Shown: positions 7,896 to 17,398 of the stretch, one piece after another
Numbering within the stretch: the first letter of the stretch is position 1
How the letters are laid out: every line of letters begins with the position of its first letter
DNA from: an uncultured Ignisphaera sp.
GTDB lineage: Archaea > Thermoproteota > Thermoprotei_A > Sulfolobales > Ignisphaeraceae
DNA length: 64,000 bases
Reading direction: 5' to 3'
Assembly (NCBI GenBank): GCA_938074605.1
Contig: CALJEI010000011.1
Coordinates: 1 to 64,000, forward strand
Notes under the pieces: generated by a model
Seen by the model: only the letters and a program-made list of their open reading frames with translations
The model's database searches: none
Told to the model about the DNA's origin: nothing
Program-made: the position numbers and the translations under genes

Positions 7896-8906
7896 ATGTA
7901 TATTGTAAAGCTGTCCAACGAATTACTATCGTTGGCTCTTTCAGAATTTTTTTCTATAGCAGAAGCAGAGAACATGGACTATAAAATACATAAAAGAATT
8001 GATGAATTTCTGTTCTTTATATCTGATGAAGAGTTAATTAAACTACTAGCTACACGCTCAGCTCTACTAATTGAATTAGGTAGAGTAATAGATGTAGTGG
8101 AGGAAAACGACGATCTATATGGAATTATAAGAAATTTAAATAGCAGTGAGGTTAGTAATAGCTGTATAGATGTAGACTCTATCAGAGGATTTGGAAGAGA
8201 GACTGCATATAATCTTCAGAGAATGCTCTCCACAATAGGAATAAAATGGAGAGGATGCAAGAAAAGAATCAAAATAGCAATAGTAGCTGGTTTAGCAATA
8301 ATATACGAGATAGTATATAGAAGAAGAGAGGTTAAATTCTATAGCCGTGAACCCCATCGCAGACCATGCTACAGGCCTGGTACCATGAAGCCAACTCTAG
8401 CTAGAGCACTAGTAAATATTGCTAGAGTTAGCAGTAAGAAAAGAGAGCATCTTCTAGATCCATTCTGTGGCGTAGGAGGAATTGCACTAGAGGCTTGTAA
8501 CATGGGTCTACAAGTTACATGTACAGATATTGACAGAAAAATGATAGAGTGTGCTAAAATTAATGGCGTAGCATATGGCTGTGAAAATATGGTGGAGTTT
8601 ATTGAGGCAGACTCACTATATAGTATATTTAGGGATGGATTTTTTGATGCTGTAGTCACTGATCCACCCTATGGTATTCAGAGTATCCCTCGTTCACAAA
8701 GTCTACTAAAATTAATTGAAGGATTTATCTATAATTCTTATTATGTACTTAAAAGAGGTAGTCATATGGTGTTTGCTACACCTATACACCTTGAGGATCA
8801 CATTGATAGAATACTACATACTTTAAATGTTAGTATTTTAGAGAAACATTTAAATCGAGTTCATGGTTCACTTACAAGGGTGATATATATTGTGAAGGTG
8901 CTGTAG
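7896..8906 (+). CDS. tRNA (guanine-10-N2)-methyltransferase, Trm-G10/Trm11 type
   Basis: 336 residues. The N-terminal half is a THUMP-like RNA-binding part containing REPHRRPCYRPGTMKP, the characteristic link to the catalytic domain. The C-terminal Rossmann methyltransferase has motif I DPFCGVGGIALEA and the N-methylation motif TDPPYG (motif IV). Archaeal homologues make m2G or m2,2G at position 10 of tRNA. It sits between prs and rnz with essentially no gap (2 bases before it; the RNase Z ATG at 8907 directly follows its stop), so a tRNA-maturation operon is likely. Confidence 0.9.
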   Translation: MYIVKLSNELLSLALSEFFSIAEAENMDYKIHKRIDEFLFFISDEELIKLLATRSALLIELGRVIDVVEENDDLYGIIRNLNSSEVSNSCIDVDSIRGFGRETAYNLQRMLSTIGIKWRGCKKRIKIAIVAGLAIIYEIVYRRREVKFYSREPHRRPCYRPGTMKPTLARALVNIARVSSKKREHLLDPFCGVGGIALEACNMGLQVTCTDIDRKMIECAKINGVAYGCENMVEFIEADSLYSIFRDGFFDAVVTDPPYGIQSIPRSQSLLKLIEGFIYNSYYVLKRGSHMVFATPIHLEDHIDRILHTLNVSILEKHLNRVHGSLTRVIYIVKVL

Positions 8907-9785
8907 ATGAAACCCCAAATAGTATTTATTGGTACATCAGCCTCTGTACCTACACATACAAGATCTTCACCAGCCATACTAATATGCAGCTTTAAGACAT
9001 GTATACTTCTAGATGCAGGTGAGGCTACGCAGATAAATCTAGGAAGGGTTGGTATAGATCTGCTAAAGATAAACATCATCGGTATAACACATATGCATGG
9101 AGACCACTACTACGGTCTACTACCCCTTATAGACACTATAACAATGAAACTTGCCTCACAGAATATACAGAAACAACATACAATTACATTACTGGGGCCT
9201 AGGGAGTTGTGCCCACTATTCCAACAATTTCCTACCTATAGTAGTAGAATAGGGGTTGGTCCCACCTTTGATGAAAGGAATATAGTTAAAATTGAGTGTA
9301 TCGATGCTGAAGTCCTATCTAGTAATAAGGGCTCTATCCGCACACTCAACGACGAAATTACGGTAGCATCTGTTAGCATGAGTCATGGTGATACTGAATC
9401 GTATGGATATATCGCTAAAGTGAAGACCAATGAAAAAGCTAACAAATTTATAACGGTATTCTATTCTGGAGATGGAATTTGCAATAGTAAGTGTATTGAC
9501 ATACTAAGGATGTTAAATCCATGTATAGTAATTCATGAGGCTACATACATAGATTATGAGAGTGATAAAACTAAAGCCAAACAAACTTTTCACGCCACAG
9601 TAGGTGATGCTGCATTTTTAGCTCAGTCTATAGCTGCTAGAATACTCATTATTACACATATGAGTTTACGGTATAAGGCTGAGTGGATTAGAGACTATCT
9701 CTCACGAGCTAGAAGAATATTTAGTGGCGATGTTTTTATCGCTGATGATCTATCTATACTTCCACTAGATAGAGTTGACTGCTAA
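8907..9785 (+). CDS. rnz: Ribonuclease Z, tRNA 3'-end processing
   Basis: 292 residues, the short RNase Z form. The beta-lactamase-fold metal motif HxHxDH is present as THMHGDHYYG. Further ligands are in SMSHGDTESYGY, YSGDG, HEATY, and the final ITHMSLRY. The enzyme cuts precursor tRNAs after the discriminator base; several tRNAs in this window lack an encoded CCA, so its product would then be a substrate for CCA addition. It directly follows the Trm-G10 gene. Its 3' end overlaps the convergent UPF0201 gene by 4 bases. Confidence 0.95.
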   Translation: MKPQIVFIGTSASVPTHTRSSPAILICSFKTCILLDAGEATQINLGRVGIDLLKINIIGITHMHGDHYYGLLPLIDTITMKLASQNIQKQHTITLLGPRELCPLFQQFPTYSSRIGVGPTFDERNIVKIECIDAEVLSSNKGSIRTLNDEITVASVSMSHGDTESYGYIAKVKTNEKANKFITVFYSGDGICNSKCIDILRMLNPCIVIHEATYIDYESDKTKAKQTFHATVGDAAFLAQSIAARILIITHMSLRYKAEWIRDYLSRARRIFSGDVFIADDLSILPLDRVDC

Positions 9786-10222
9786 ACATCTCCTGGAGGC
9801 TCTATTTCCCACAGCGGTCTGCCATGTGATGTTTTTGGTGCTAACCAGTCAATTACAGCATTTATTCTATTACTGGTAATAGTTATAGTTATTGCACCCA
9901 AAGGACTCTCACTATCATTCTCAACAAAATTTATAATTCCTTGAAATGCTGCCTGTTTATTTAACTTAAATTCTATCGTATTACTTCTCAAACTCCTTAG
10001 CATAACACTTCTTGCTGTATCAAGTATTTTCTGCCTTCTTAATATATCATGAAACTTCCTTAAAGCGTTCAACTCATTTTCTTCACATATAATCATTTTC
10101 CTCTCTTTACCTAAATCTTCCACCCTTACATTCTTTACATGCAGTATATTTTTTAGAGCCTTTAACACTTTATCTAAATCCTCAGTAGGTCTAACCTCAA
10201 CCTCAGCCCTTATATACACCAC
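9782..10222 (-). CDS. UPF0201 family protein (COG1931)
   Basis: 146 residues with the family pattern: an N-terminal beta-strand region VRPTEDLDKVLKAL, a central basic stretch and a C-terminal APKTSHGRPLWE tail. Related to ribosomal-L5/exosome-linked RNA-binding folds; no enzymatic residues are evident and the cellular role is unknown. Its start overlaps the end of the upstream kinase-like gene by 13 bases, so the two are translated together. Such pairing of UPF0201 with a UPF0200-type kinase suggests a shared RNA or nucleotide function (inference). Confidence 0.85.
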   Translation of the reverse strand: MVYIRAEVEVRPTEDLDKVLKALKNILHVKNVRVEDLGKERKMIICEENELNALRKFHDILRRQKILDTARSVMLRSLRSNTIEFKLNKQAAFQGIINFVENDSESPLGAITITITSNRINAVIDWLAPKTSHGRPLWEIEPPGDV

Positions 10223-10785
10223 TCTAAATACACCTTAGAAAGTAGGCTCCTTACACTACTTATAAACTTCTCATACGAACTGTCATTAACTATTACTATA
10301 TCTGCTAATGCTATTATATTTCCCAGCCCCCATGATAGTTCTTCCAAATCTCTTTTTCTAAACTCCTCCCATGTTTTGGGGTCTCCAGGCCTTCCCCTAC
10401 TGGCAAGCCTCTGAAACCTTAATTTAGGGGGTGCATACACCGCCAATACCACTATCTCTACACCAACTTCTTTTTTAAGACATTCTACTTCATCTAAACT
10501 TCTAACACCATCTACCACAATGATACAGTGTGTCGTAAGAGCCTCCTTTATTTTTGGAATGGCCAGTTTCATTATAGCGTCATTTCCTATTGTCTCTCTA
10601 AGCTGTTTGGCTACCTTCAGTAAATTCTCTAAATTTTGTTCAAGGCCTCTTCTTACTACCTCCTCCCTTACTATATCACCTAGATTTATAACATGTATAC
10701 CCAATTCTTTAGCAACTATAGAGAATGTCGACTTTCCAGATCCAGGCATGCCTACTACTATTATCACAAATCTTCTACTACCCAT
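10210..10785 (-). CDS. UPF0200 nucleotide kinase-like P-loop protein
   Basis: 191 residues. Walker A is GMPGSGKST near the N-terminus, followed by INLGDIVREEV, the lid-like region SRGRPGDPKTWEEFRKRD and a DIVIVND strand, as in UPF0200 proteins related to adenylate and dephospho-CoA kinases. ATP binding is clear; the phosphate acceptor is not. It precedes UPF0201 with a 13-base overlap. Dephospho-CoA kinase is one possible alternative, but archaeal pathway members known to me belong to another family. Confidence 0.85.
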   Translation of the reverse strand: MGSRRFVIIVVGMPGSGKSTFSIVAKELGIHVINLGDIVREEVVRRGLEQNLENLLKVAKQLRETIGNDAIMKLAIPKIKEALTTHCIIVVDGVRSLDEVECLKKEVGVEIVVLAVYAPPKLRFQRLASRGRPGDPKTWEEFRKRDLEELSWGLGNIIALADIVIVNDSSYEKFISSVRSLLSKVYLEWCI

Positions 10786-10876
10786 GTCTATAACCTAATA
10801 AAAATATAGGTGTATATCTCTAATTATTTTATTGACTAGTTTTACCTTAGTAGGAGATAGATGGTGATATATAGCT

Positions 10877-12124
10877 ATGGAGTTTAAAGTTCGAGACATA
10901 ACATTGGCTGACAGAGGGAGTATCCAAATAGAATGGGCTAGTAAGCATATGCCTGTTGTCAATATAATTGGTAACGAGTTTGAAAAACTTAAACCCCTTC
11001 GCAATATAAGGATAGCTGCTGTACTACATGTAACAAAGGAGACAGCTGTACTTATAAAGACGTTAATACGTGGTGGTGCAGAAGTGTGGCTAGCTGCAAG
11101 TAACCCTATGTCGACTCAGGATGATGTGGCTGCCGCATTGGCACGAGATGGTGTACACGTATTTGCATGGAAGGGCGAAACACAGGAAGAGTATTTTTGG
11201 GCCATTAATAAAGTTGCAGAATGTGAACCGCATATCGTTATAGATGACGGTGGTGATTTACATGTGTATCTACATACACAGAAGGTAGATATTGCTACAA
11301 AAGTGTATGGTGGTACTGAGGAGACTACAACTGGCGTTTTGAGACTAAAGGCTATGGAGAAAGATGGTATTTTAAGGTATCCAGTTATAGCTGTAAATAA
11401 TGCGTTGACAAAGTATCTATTTGATAATAGATATGGAACTGGTCAAAGTACTGTAGACGGCATTCTTCGGGCCACTAATATGTTACTAGCTGGAAAGACT
11501 GTTGTGGTTGCTGGCTATGGATGGGTTGGTAGAGGAATAGCATGGAGAATTAGGGGGATGGGTGCACGCGTAATTGTCACGGAGGTAAATCCTATTAGAG
11601 CACTTGAAGCTGTTATGGACGGTTTTGATGTTATGAAAATGGATAGAGCAGCTGAAGTGGGTGATATATTTATAACAGCTACAGGTAATATAGATGTGAT
11701 AACAAAGGACCACTATCTGAAAATGAAAAATGGTGTTATTCTAGCCAATTCTGGGCATTTTGATGTTGAGGTTAGTGTAAAGGATTTGGATAGTATAGCG
11801 ACATCTAAAAGAGAATTAAGAGAATGTGTAACAGAATATACTCTACCAAATGGTAGAAGACTATACTTACTTGGAAAAGGACGGCTTGTTAATCTAGTAT
11901 GTGCTGAAGGTCATCCAAGCGAAGTTATGGACATGAGTTTTGCAAATCAAGCATTATCAGTGAAATATATTGTAGAAAGATATACTAGCCTGAAGAAGAA
12001 GGTATATGATGTGCCTATAGAGTTGGATATGGAGGTTGCAGAGCTAAAGCTTAAATCAATGAATATAGAAATAGATAGACTTACTGAAAGTCAGAGGAAA
12101 TATATTGAAAGCTGGAGTTTATAG
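10877..12124 (+). CDS. ahcY: Adenosylhomocysteinase (S-adenosylhomocysteine hydrolase)
   Basis: 415 residues, the archaeal length. The substrate domain has [14 protein letters not shown] and [19 protein letters not shown]. The NAD-binding fold has [12 protein letters not shown], then [10 protein letters not shown] and [10 protein letters not shown]. It hydrolyses S-adenosylhomocysteine to adenosine and homocysteine, relieving product inhibition of the many methyltransferases here (the Trm-G10 gene is nearby). The ATG is preceded by gatagatggtgata. The gene is divergent from the UPF0200/UPF0201 pair, with about 90 bases between for both promoters. Confidence 0.97.
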   Translation: MEFKVRDITLADRGSIQIEWASKHMPVVNIIGNEFEKLKPLRNIRIAAVLHVTKETAVLIKTLIRGGAEVWLAASNPMSTQDDVAAALARDGVHVFAWKGETQEEYFWAINKVAECEPHIVIDDGGDLHVYLHTQKVDIATKVYGGTEETTTGVLRLKAMEKDGILRYPVIAVNNALTKYLFDNRYGTGQSTVDGILRATNMLLAGKTVVVAGYGWVGRGIAWRIRGMGARVIVTEVNPIRALEAVMDGFDVMKMDRAAEVGDIFITATGNIDVITKDHYLKMKNGVILANSGHFDVEVSVKDLDSIATSKRELRECVTEYTLPNGRRLYLLGKGRLVNLVCAEGHPSEVMDMSFANQALSVKYIVERYTSLKKKVYDVPIELDMEVAELKLKSMNIEIDRLTESQRKYIESWSL

Positions 12125-12148
12125 TAAGATCAAATAGTATAGCTATAA

Positions 12149-12766
12149 TTACCATAAATATTTTCTACTCATTATAATTCTTCCTAGTATTGATGCTAGG
12201 CGATCTGCCATTCTAAGAGGATATGGCTCTACAAATATCCTTCTAACTCTTTCTAAATGGTTTAAAATTTCTATTGTTGAAAGCCCCAAGGCATATATTT
12301 TTATCTTTGCATTATCTATTCTTACCTCAAAACTATTTCTATATGTATGTTCAATAATGCTATACCTATATAGGTAGTCGTTAAAATGTGTCTTAAGTGC
12401 ATTTAGTATTTTTTCAAGATCAAGTGGGTGTCTAAATATCACAGCTAGAGGTATACTAAGTACACTATATATTCTTCTCGGATCTATAATATTAAAGCCT
12501 GCGTATGTAACTCCGTCAAGAAATATCATTTGAATAGGATATAAAGTGGATGCTTTAGTAATAATTCTAGCTGCTGATGATGTGCCGTTGAGCCCATCTA
12601 TAGATATACTATCTATGAATAGATTTGCGAATCTCCCTCCACACGTTACAACACCAACTAAAACCGTCTTGCCACCTCTATTTGATTTCTTAAGGCTAAT
12701 ATCAAAATATCCATCATCTATTCCTAGGTAACAGGGACTCGATGTAGCTGTCTCCACTAAGAGCAT
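12149..12766 (-). CDS. DUF99 / UPF0215 family protein
   Basis: 205 residues. Family landmarks are LGIDDGYFD at the N-terminus, DGLNGTSSA and LDGVTYAGFNIID. The fold of DUF99 is related to endonuclease V, with acidic residues that could bind metal, but activity is not established here. Its N-terminal 17 codons overlap the 3' end of cdc6 by 53 bases in another frame, so the pair is transcribed together and probably translationally coupled. A GTG four codons downstream is an alternative start that still overlaps. Confidence 0.85.
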   Translation of the reverse strand: MLLVETATSSPCYLGIDDGYFDISLKKSNRGGKTVLVGVVTCGGRFANLFIDSISIDGLNGTSSAARIITKASTLYPIQMIFLDGVTYAGFNIIDPRRIYSVLSIPLAVIFRHPLDLEKILNALKTHFNDYLYRYSIIEHTYRNSFEVRIDNAKIKIYALGLSTIEILNHLERVRRIFVEPYPLRMADRLASILGRIIMSRKYLW

Positions 12767-13940
12767 TCAGTATCACATCCTCTGGTACTGCAAGAGATAT
12801 CATTCTAGTTTTACCATATCTTCCACGACTTATTAATCTAGCTGTTATTATTCCAACCATATCAAGCTCACTAATTATATCACTAACCCTTCGTTGCGTT
12901 ACACTCTCAATACCTAACTTCATGCACAGAGTTCTGTAATGGATATATACCTCCCCAGTAGTTGTTTTTACACTATTTCGTGTGAGGTTATATATTGCTA
13001 GTAGTACTAGCTTACTATGAAGAGGCATAGTTGATATTAATTCGCCAACTCTATCTCTCTCAATTTCTCTAAGAGCTATGTAGACATGTTGTGTGGAAAT
13101 GGTTTCCGCACCCTCTCTTTCAGCAATCTCCCCTGCAACTCTCAATAGATCTAAAGCTCTTCTTGCATCGCCATGTTCGCGAGCTGCTAAACTTGCACAT
13201 AAGCTTATTACAGCGTCATTTATAGCTTTTGGATTTAATGCTGTTTTAACTCTTCTCTTAAGGATATCCTCAAGCTGAATAGCATTATATGGAGGAAATA
13301 CTATCTCTATCTCACCAAGGCTGCTTCTCACCCGAGGATCTAAATCGTCAACAAGCTTTAAGTCATTTGTTATACCAATTATGGATATTCTTGAATGCGA
13401 AAGTTCATCGCTGCTTCTAGAAAGTCTATAAAGAAGCTCATCACCATGTTTCTTGATTAGAAAGTCTATCTCATCTAGTACAGTAATCATTATAGAGTCT
13501 CTTGAATCTAAGACACTAAGAAATCTTCTATATGCTTCTGCTGTTGATATACCTGTGAATGGAAGTTTCAGCCCTATACACTCAGCAAGTCTTACTATAA
13601 CACGATATGTGGTATCCTCCTGCCTGGTATTTATATAGCATGGCACTACATTAGAGCCTATTTCAATAGCCTTACCATAGAGCCTCTTTAAAACATATTT
13701 TGTTACAGCAGTTTTGCCAGTACCAGTCAACCCATATATGAAGATATTGCTAGGTTTTGAACCTCTTAGTGCAGGTGCTAAGATGGCTCCTAGTTTAGAA
13801 ATCTGCTCCTCTCTATGGGGTAATTCATCAGGTATGTATTCAGGTCTTAAAACATCCCTATTAATAAATATTGTAGATTTTAAGGCACTATTAAACACTT
13901 CCTCAAGTTCATCACTATATGCTACCATTATAATTCCCAA
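12714..13940 (-). CDS. cdc6: Orc1/Cdc6 replication initiator
   Basis: 408 residues. Walker A GLTGTGKTAVTK, Walker B TVLDEIDFL, sensor 1 IGITND and the arginine-containing DPRVRSSL lie in order, followed by a C-terminal winged-helix region (about 310-400). It binds origin DNA and loads MCM. Genes of this class often lie beside an origin, so I searched 13941-14806. The tRNA-Ala gene sits close upstream, and I could not see a convincing repeated origin recognition box. The gene ends inside DUF99. Confidence 0.95.
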   Translation of the reverse strand: MGIIMVAYSDELEEVFNSALKSTIFINRDVLRPEYIPDELPHREEQISKLGAILAPALRGSKPSNIFIYGLTGTGKTAVTKYVLKRLYGKAIEIGSNVVPCYINTRQEDTTYRVIVRLAECIGLKLPFTGISTAEAYRRFLSVLDSRDSIMITVLDEIDFLIKKHGDELLYRLSRSSDELSHSRISIIGITNDLKLVDDLDPRVRSSLGEIEIVFPPYNAIQLEDILKRRVKTALNPKAINDAVISLCASLAAREHGDARRALDLLRVAGEIAEREGAETISTQHVYIALREIERDRVGELISTMPLHSKLVLLAIYNLTRNSVKTTTGEVYIHYRTLCMKLGIESVTQRRVSDIISELDMVGIITARLISRGRYGKTRMISLAVPEDVILNALSGDSYIESLLPRNR

Positions 13941-14032
13941 TACACACTATTATGTAAGCCAAATGTTTTAATTTGTGAATAATATAAAAAAGTTGAAAAC
14001 GCTTAAAATTCTAGCTAAATTACATATATCTG

Positions 14033-14106
<74 letters not shown>

Positions 14107-14109
14107 CCA

Positions 14110-14806
14110 AAACAATAGATCATCATTTGATGTATTAATGAGGTGGCAATCAATAGAAATATAGAAAAGTTTATAATTTTGCACCAATAAAAATAGCTAT
14201 TTGGCCACCAGACACCTCGGAAGCCGAGGAGAATGAAGGGGGGAGCCGAAGGGGTCGAACACCCTTCTCTAGGCATCTCCTAGTCCTACCATCCTTCATG
14301 CTACAACTCATATCCAGAAAACTACTATGCTAATAGTGGTAAAGAAGATTTAGCTCCTATATTGATTTGGTCTTAGGCTGCATCACCGTTGGAGACACTT
14401 ACAGTTGATACCATGTCTTAAGCGGCTGTTTATTTTACTAGCATATTTTAGAGAAAAGAACTTTAACCTTTTCTATACACTACATTAACATCAACCATCA
14501 TAAACCTTTAATGAAACTTAGAGCAGTAATTTGAGACCCATCTAAATCACTATGGGTAATAAGGTAATACGGAAATTATTGATATAAATGGAAAGAATGT
14601 AAGTTGAATAAAGATTGGTGTCTGAAGATAAACAAATTAACTTATTGGAGTTAGAAAATCCACTTGGATGTAAAATAAGCTGCATTGAATTCATTTTCTG
14701 AGGTGGCTATCTTAAAAAGATATTTATGTATGGGCCATTAGTCTATGTAGTTTTGGTTCTGCGACACTATTATTATATGGCGGATTAAATGTTGAGGGTT
14801 GCTCAT
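14110..14806. other. Long non-coding region with a GC-rich three-hairpin island
   Basis: No convincing gene. Between 14200 and 14300 the base composition rises sharply and three hairpins occur in sequence: cctcgg-aag-ccgagg (14215-14229), gaaggg/cccttc (14248-14267) and ctagg/cctag (14269-14283). A TATA-like tttataa at 14170-14176 would place a plus-strand start near 14200. The minus strand has a short GC-rich ORF ending at 14088, probably not real. Candidates are a small structured RNA or the 3' end of a vanished TnpB-type element. The remainder, 14300-14806, is AT-rich with no feature I can support. Confidence 0.45.
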
Positions 14807-16963
14807 CTATAGTACAAATAATAGAAATGGTACTAGCACTGATGAAGATACTGCCATAACTTTCATCATTATATTTATGGCTGGTCCTGCAGCATCTTTT
14901 AGTGGATCTCCTACAGTATCTCCAACTACAGCTGCTTTATGGGTTTCTGTACCTTTACCCCCAAAGTTTCCAGCCTCTATAAATTTCTTTGCATTATCCC
15001 AAGTGTTTCCAACGTTGCCTTGAAATAGCCCTAGGAGTAGACCTGATGCAATGGATCCCGTTAGTAGACCTCCTAATGTTGCTGCTCCCCGCCATACATC
15101 CCCAACCCCAAATATTGTAGCTATTAGTAGTGGTGCTAATATTGCTATTACTCCTGGTAGTACTAGTCTTCTTAATGCATAGTATGTCACTATCTGTACC
15201 GCTTTTTCATAGTCTGGTCTCTCTTTCCACTCTAGTATACCTGGCTTTTCTCTAAATTGTCTTCTTATCTCATCTACAAGTTTTCCTGCAGCAGCAGTTA
15301 CAGCCTGTATAACCATAGCAACAAATACTGCCACCATAACTGCACCTATGATTATTCCTCCTACAAAGTAAGCGCCATAAGATGGATGCCCCACATTAAA
15401 TATCGTCTGCATAACTATATCCACTCTCCGACCACTCATACCAGCAAGAACACTTGCAAAACTAAATAACAGTGCAAGTGCTGTTAATGCTGCTGAGCCT
15501 ATTGCATAGCCTTTTGATATAGACTTCATTGTGTTTCCAGCAGCATCAAGTTTATCAGCAGAACCTCTTACCTCCTCACCATAGTTTGCCTGTTCAGCCA
15601 ATCCTGCAGCATTATCGACTATAGGACCATATGCATCTGCTGCTACTATCACCGGTGCAACAGATAGCATTCCAGTAGCTGCTAATGCTACAGAGTATAT
15701 TCCTGATAGTAACTGCTCAGCAATACTTAGAGTTGAACCTATCGCAAATGATGCAATAGCTGCTATAGCTATCGCAATACTTGGTATAAATACACTATAG
15801 AACCCCATTGTCATACCACTCAGTATTGTTAGTGCAGGACCAAACTGCGAATTCTGAGCTACTATTTTAACAGGTCTATATAGAGGTGATGTAAAGTAAT
15901 CCGATGTAAAGCCAACTATAGCACCTGCTATAAGACCTAGCAACCCTATAACCCAGGCTACCATCAGTGTTTGAGTTAGTGAAAATGTAAATATACCATT
16001 GACTATTGCAACAGCCGCTATGGAGATTATGGATGTTAGAGTAAGTATTTTCCCAGGCTCATCCAATGGTGAAACCACTACAAACTGTGAGGAAAGCAGG
16101 TTAACAAGTAATGCAATTGCTGAGAATAGAACAGGATACGCCACTAGATTTGAAGCTCCTAAAATTGCAGCTATTACCATTGGTGCTATGATACCCTCAA
16201 TATAAGATTCAAATAGATCTGCACCCATACCAGCACAATCACCAACATTATCACCCACATTATCAGCTATAACACCAGGGTTTCTAGAATCGTCCTCCGG
16301 TATACCCACCTCTACCTTTCCAACAAGGTCTGCTCCAATATCTGCTGCCTTAGTATATATACCTCCACCAACCCTTGCAAATAGTGCTGCAGTACTAGCC
16401 CCAAATGCATATGCTAAAAGGGATTGTGTAGCTTGTACAGTATATTTTGGGTTAAGGCCATTAAATGCTATGAATAGTAGTGATACAAATGTAAGTCCTA
16501 TGCCACCAACTAAAAATCCTGTTACAGAACCCCCTCTAAATGCTAGTGTAAGTGCTTTATTCATACTATTTCTACTTAATGCATTCAATACACGAATATT
16601 GCTAAAAACACCCATAAGCATTCCAACGATACTTACAATAGCTGAGCATATCCCCCCTAGAATATATGAAATTCCTGAAAGTAGTAAGAGAGTATTCTGA
16701 AATACAATACCAAGCACTATAAGCAGAATAGCAATGATGGCCACTATAGAGAGTATAACACTGTACTGTGCTTTTATATAGGCAAGCGCAGCACTCTTGA
16801 TATAACCATGTATTTGTGCAGCAGCCTTCTCCTCACTACTATCCATAGCTATAGGCCTTTTGATAATGTGAAGTATTACAGAAGCCACATATACTAGCGT
16901 TATAACACCTGAGGCCAGTCCTAAGTATATTGATAGACTTAATATATCCATTAGCCACACCAC
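14807..16963 (-). CDS. hppA: Membrane-bound proton-pumping pyrophosphatase
   Basis: 718 residues with about 16 hydrophobic segments. The pyrophosphate site motif GADLVGKVEVGIPEDDSRNPGVIADNVGDNVGD appears split around the acidic DNVGDNVGD, and a second acidic site, GDTVGDPLKDAAGP, is near the C-terminus. The sequence GNTMKSISKG has Lys where potassium-dependent enzymes have Ala, so the protein is likely the K+-independent, H+-pumping type (inference from family knowledge). It couples PPi hydrolysis to proton export across the cytoplasmic membrane. Monocistronic; a long AT-rich promoter region lies between it and tRNA-Arg. Confidence 0.96.
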   Translation of the reverse strand: MVWLMDILSLSIYLGLASGVITLVYVASVILHIIKRPIAMDSSEEKAAAQIHGYIKSAALAYIKAQYSVILSIVAIIAILLIVLGIVFQNTLLLLSGISYILGGICSAIVSIVGMLMGVFSNIRVLNALSRNSMNKALTLAFRGGSVTGFLVGGIGLTFVSLLFIAFNGLNPKYTVQATQSLLAYAFGASTAALFARVGGGIYTKAADIGADLVGKVEVGIPEDDSRNPGVIADNVGDNVGDCAGMGADLFESYIEGIIAPMVIAAILGASNLVAYPVLFSAIALLVNLLSSQFVVVSPLDEPGKILTLTSIISIAAVAIVNGIFTFSLTQTLMVAWVIGLLGLIAGAIVGFTSDYFTSPLYRPVKIVAQNSQFGPALTILSGMTMGFYSVFIPSIAIAIAAIASFAIGSTLSIAEQLLSGIYSVALAATGMLSVAPVIVAADAYGPIVDNAAGLAEQANYGEEVRGSADKLDAAGNTMKSISKGYAIGSAALTALALLFSFASVLAGMSGRRVDIVMQTIFNVGHPSYGAYFVGGIIIGAVMVAVFVAMVIQAVTAAAGKLVDEIRRQFREKPGILEWKERPDYEKAVQIVTYYALRRLVLPGVIAILAPLLIATIFGVGDVWRGAATLGGLLTGSIASGLLLGLFQGNVGNTWDNAKKFIEAGNFGGKGTETHKAAVVGDTVGDPLKDAAGPAINIMMKVMAVSSSVLVPFLLFVL

Positions 16964-17144
16964 CCCATAGTATATTTAAGAAATACTACGTTTTGCAGTA
17001 AAAATAAAAACTCTTTTTATATTAACTATATTAAACTATACACCCATAAATAAAAGTTAAACAAAAATATATATAGAATAAAAGCAAATCAAACTGATAA
17101 ATTAAAACATTACACCAGTATATCTAGATTCAGGCTAGGATTTT

Positions 17145-17219
17145 GGGCCCGTAGCTTAGCTTGGATAGAGCGCCGGCCTGCGGAGCCGGAGGTCCGGGGT
17201 TCAAATCCCCGCGGGCCCG
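17145..17219 (+). tRNA. tRNA-Arg(GCG)
   Basis: The acceptor gggcccg pairs with cgggccc. Anticodon stem ccggc/gccgg with loop ctGCGga gives anticodon GCG. T arm cgggg-ttcaaat-ccccg. Discriminator G at 17219, with CCA encoded at 17220-17222. No intron. Confidence 0.95.
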
Positions 17220-17345
17220 CCATAATTAGAGCCCCTACTTCAATACACTTACGTAAGAGAATTTATGTTTATTAAGTCATTTAGCTTTAAATCCTAATAC
17301 TGTCTTGAAACAGTTATTAGTCTCGTAGGGCTATATTTTATGGTT

Positions 17346-17398
17346 AGATGATGCAGGTTTTAAGATCTGAAAGGTGATGACAAACCCACGCGATGATT
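17346..17398 (+). ncRNA. C/D-box guide sRNA candidate
   Basis: Box C-like ATGATGC (17348-17354), 12-nt guide aggttttaagat, perfect box D' CTGA (17367-17370), 3-nt linker aag, perfect box C' GTGATGA (17374-17380), 12-nt guide caaacccacgcg, then ATGA (17393-17396) where box D belongs. The two exact 12-nt spacings and the short D'-C' linker are the architecture of archaeal 2'-O-methylation guides. The terminal boxes each have one deviation. It lies just beyond the gatB stop, on the opposite strand. Targets were not determined. Confidence 0.65.

Noticed and set aside
10210-10785. Dephospho-CoA kinase
   Set aside because: P-loop and lid fit UPF0200; CoA-specific residues could not be identified, so I keep the family name.
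14190-14400. SRP RNA
   Set aside because: The conserved helix 8 motif (GGAAGGGAGCAGC-like) is absent on both strands.
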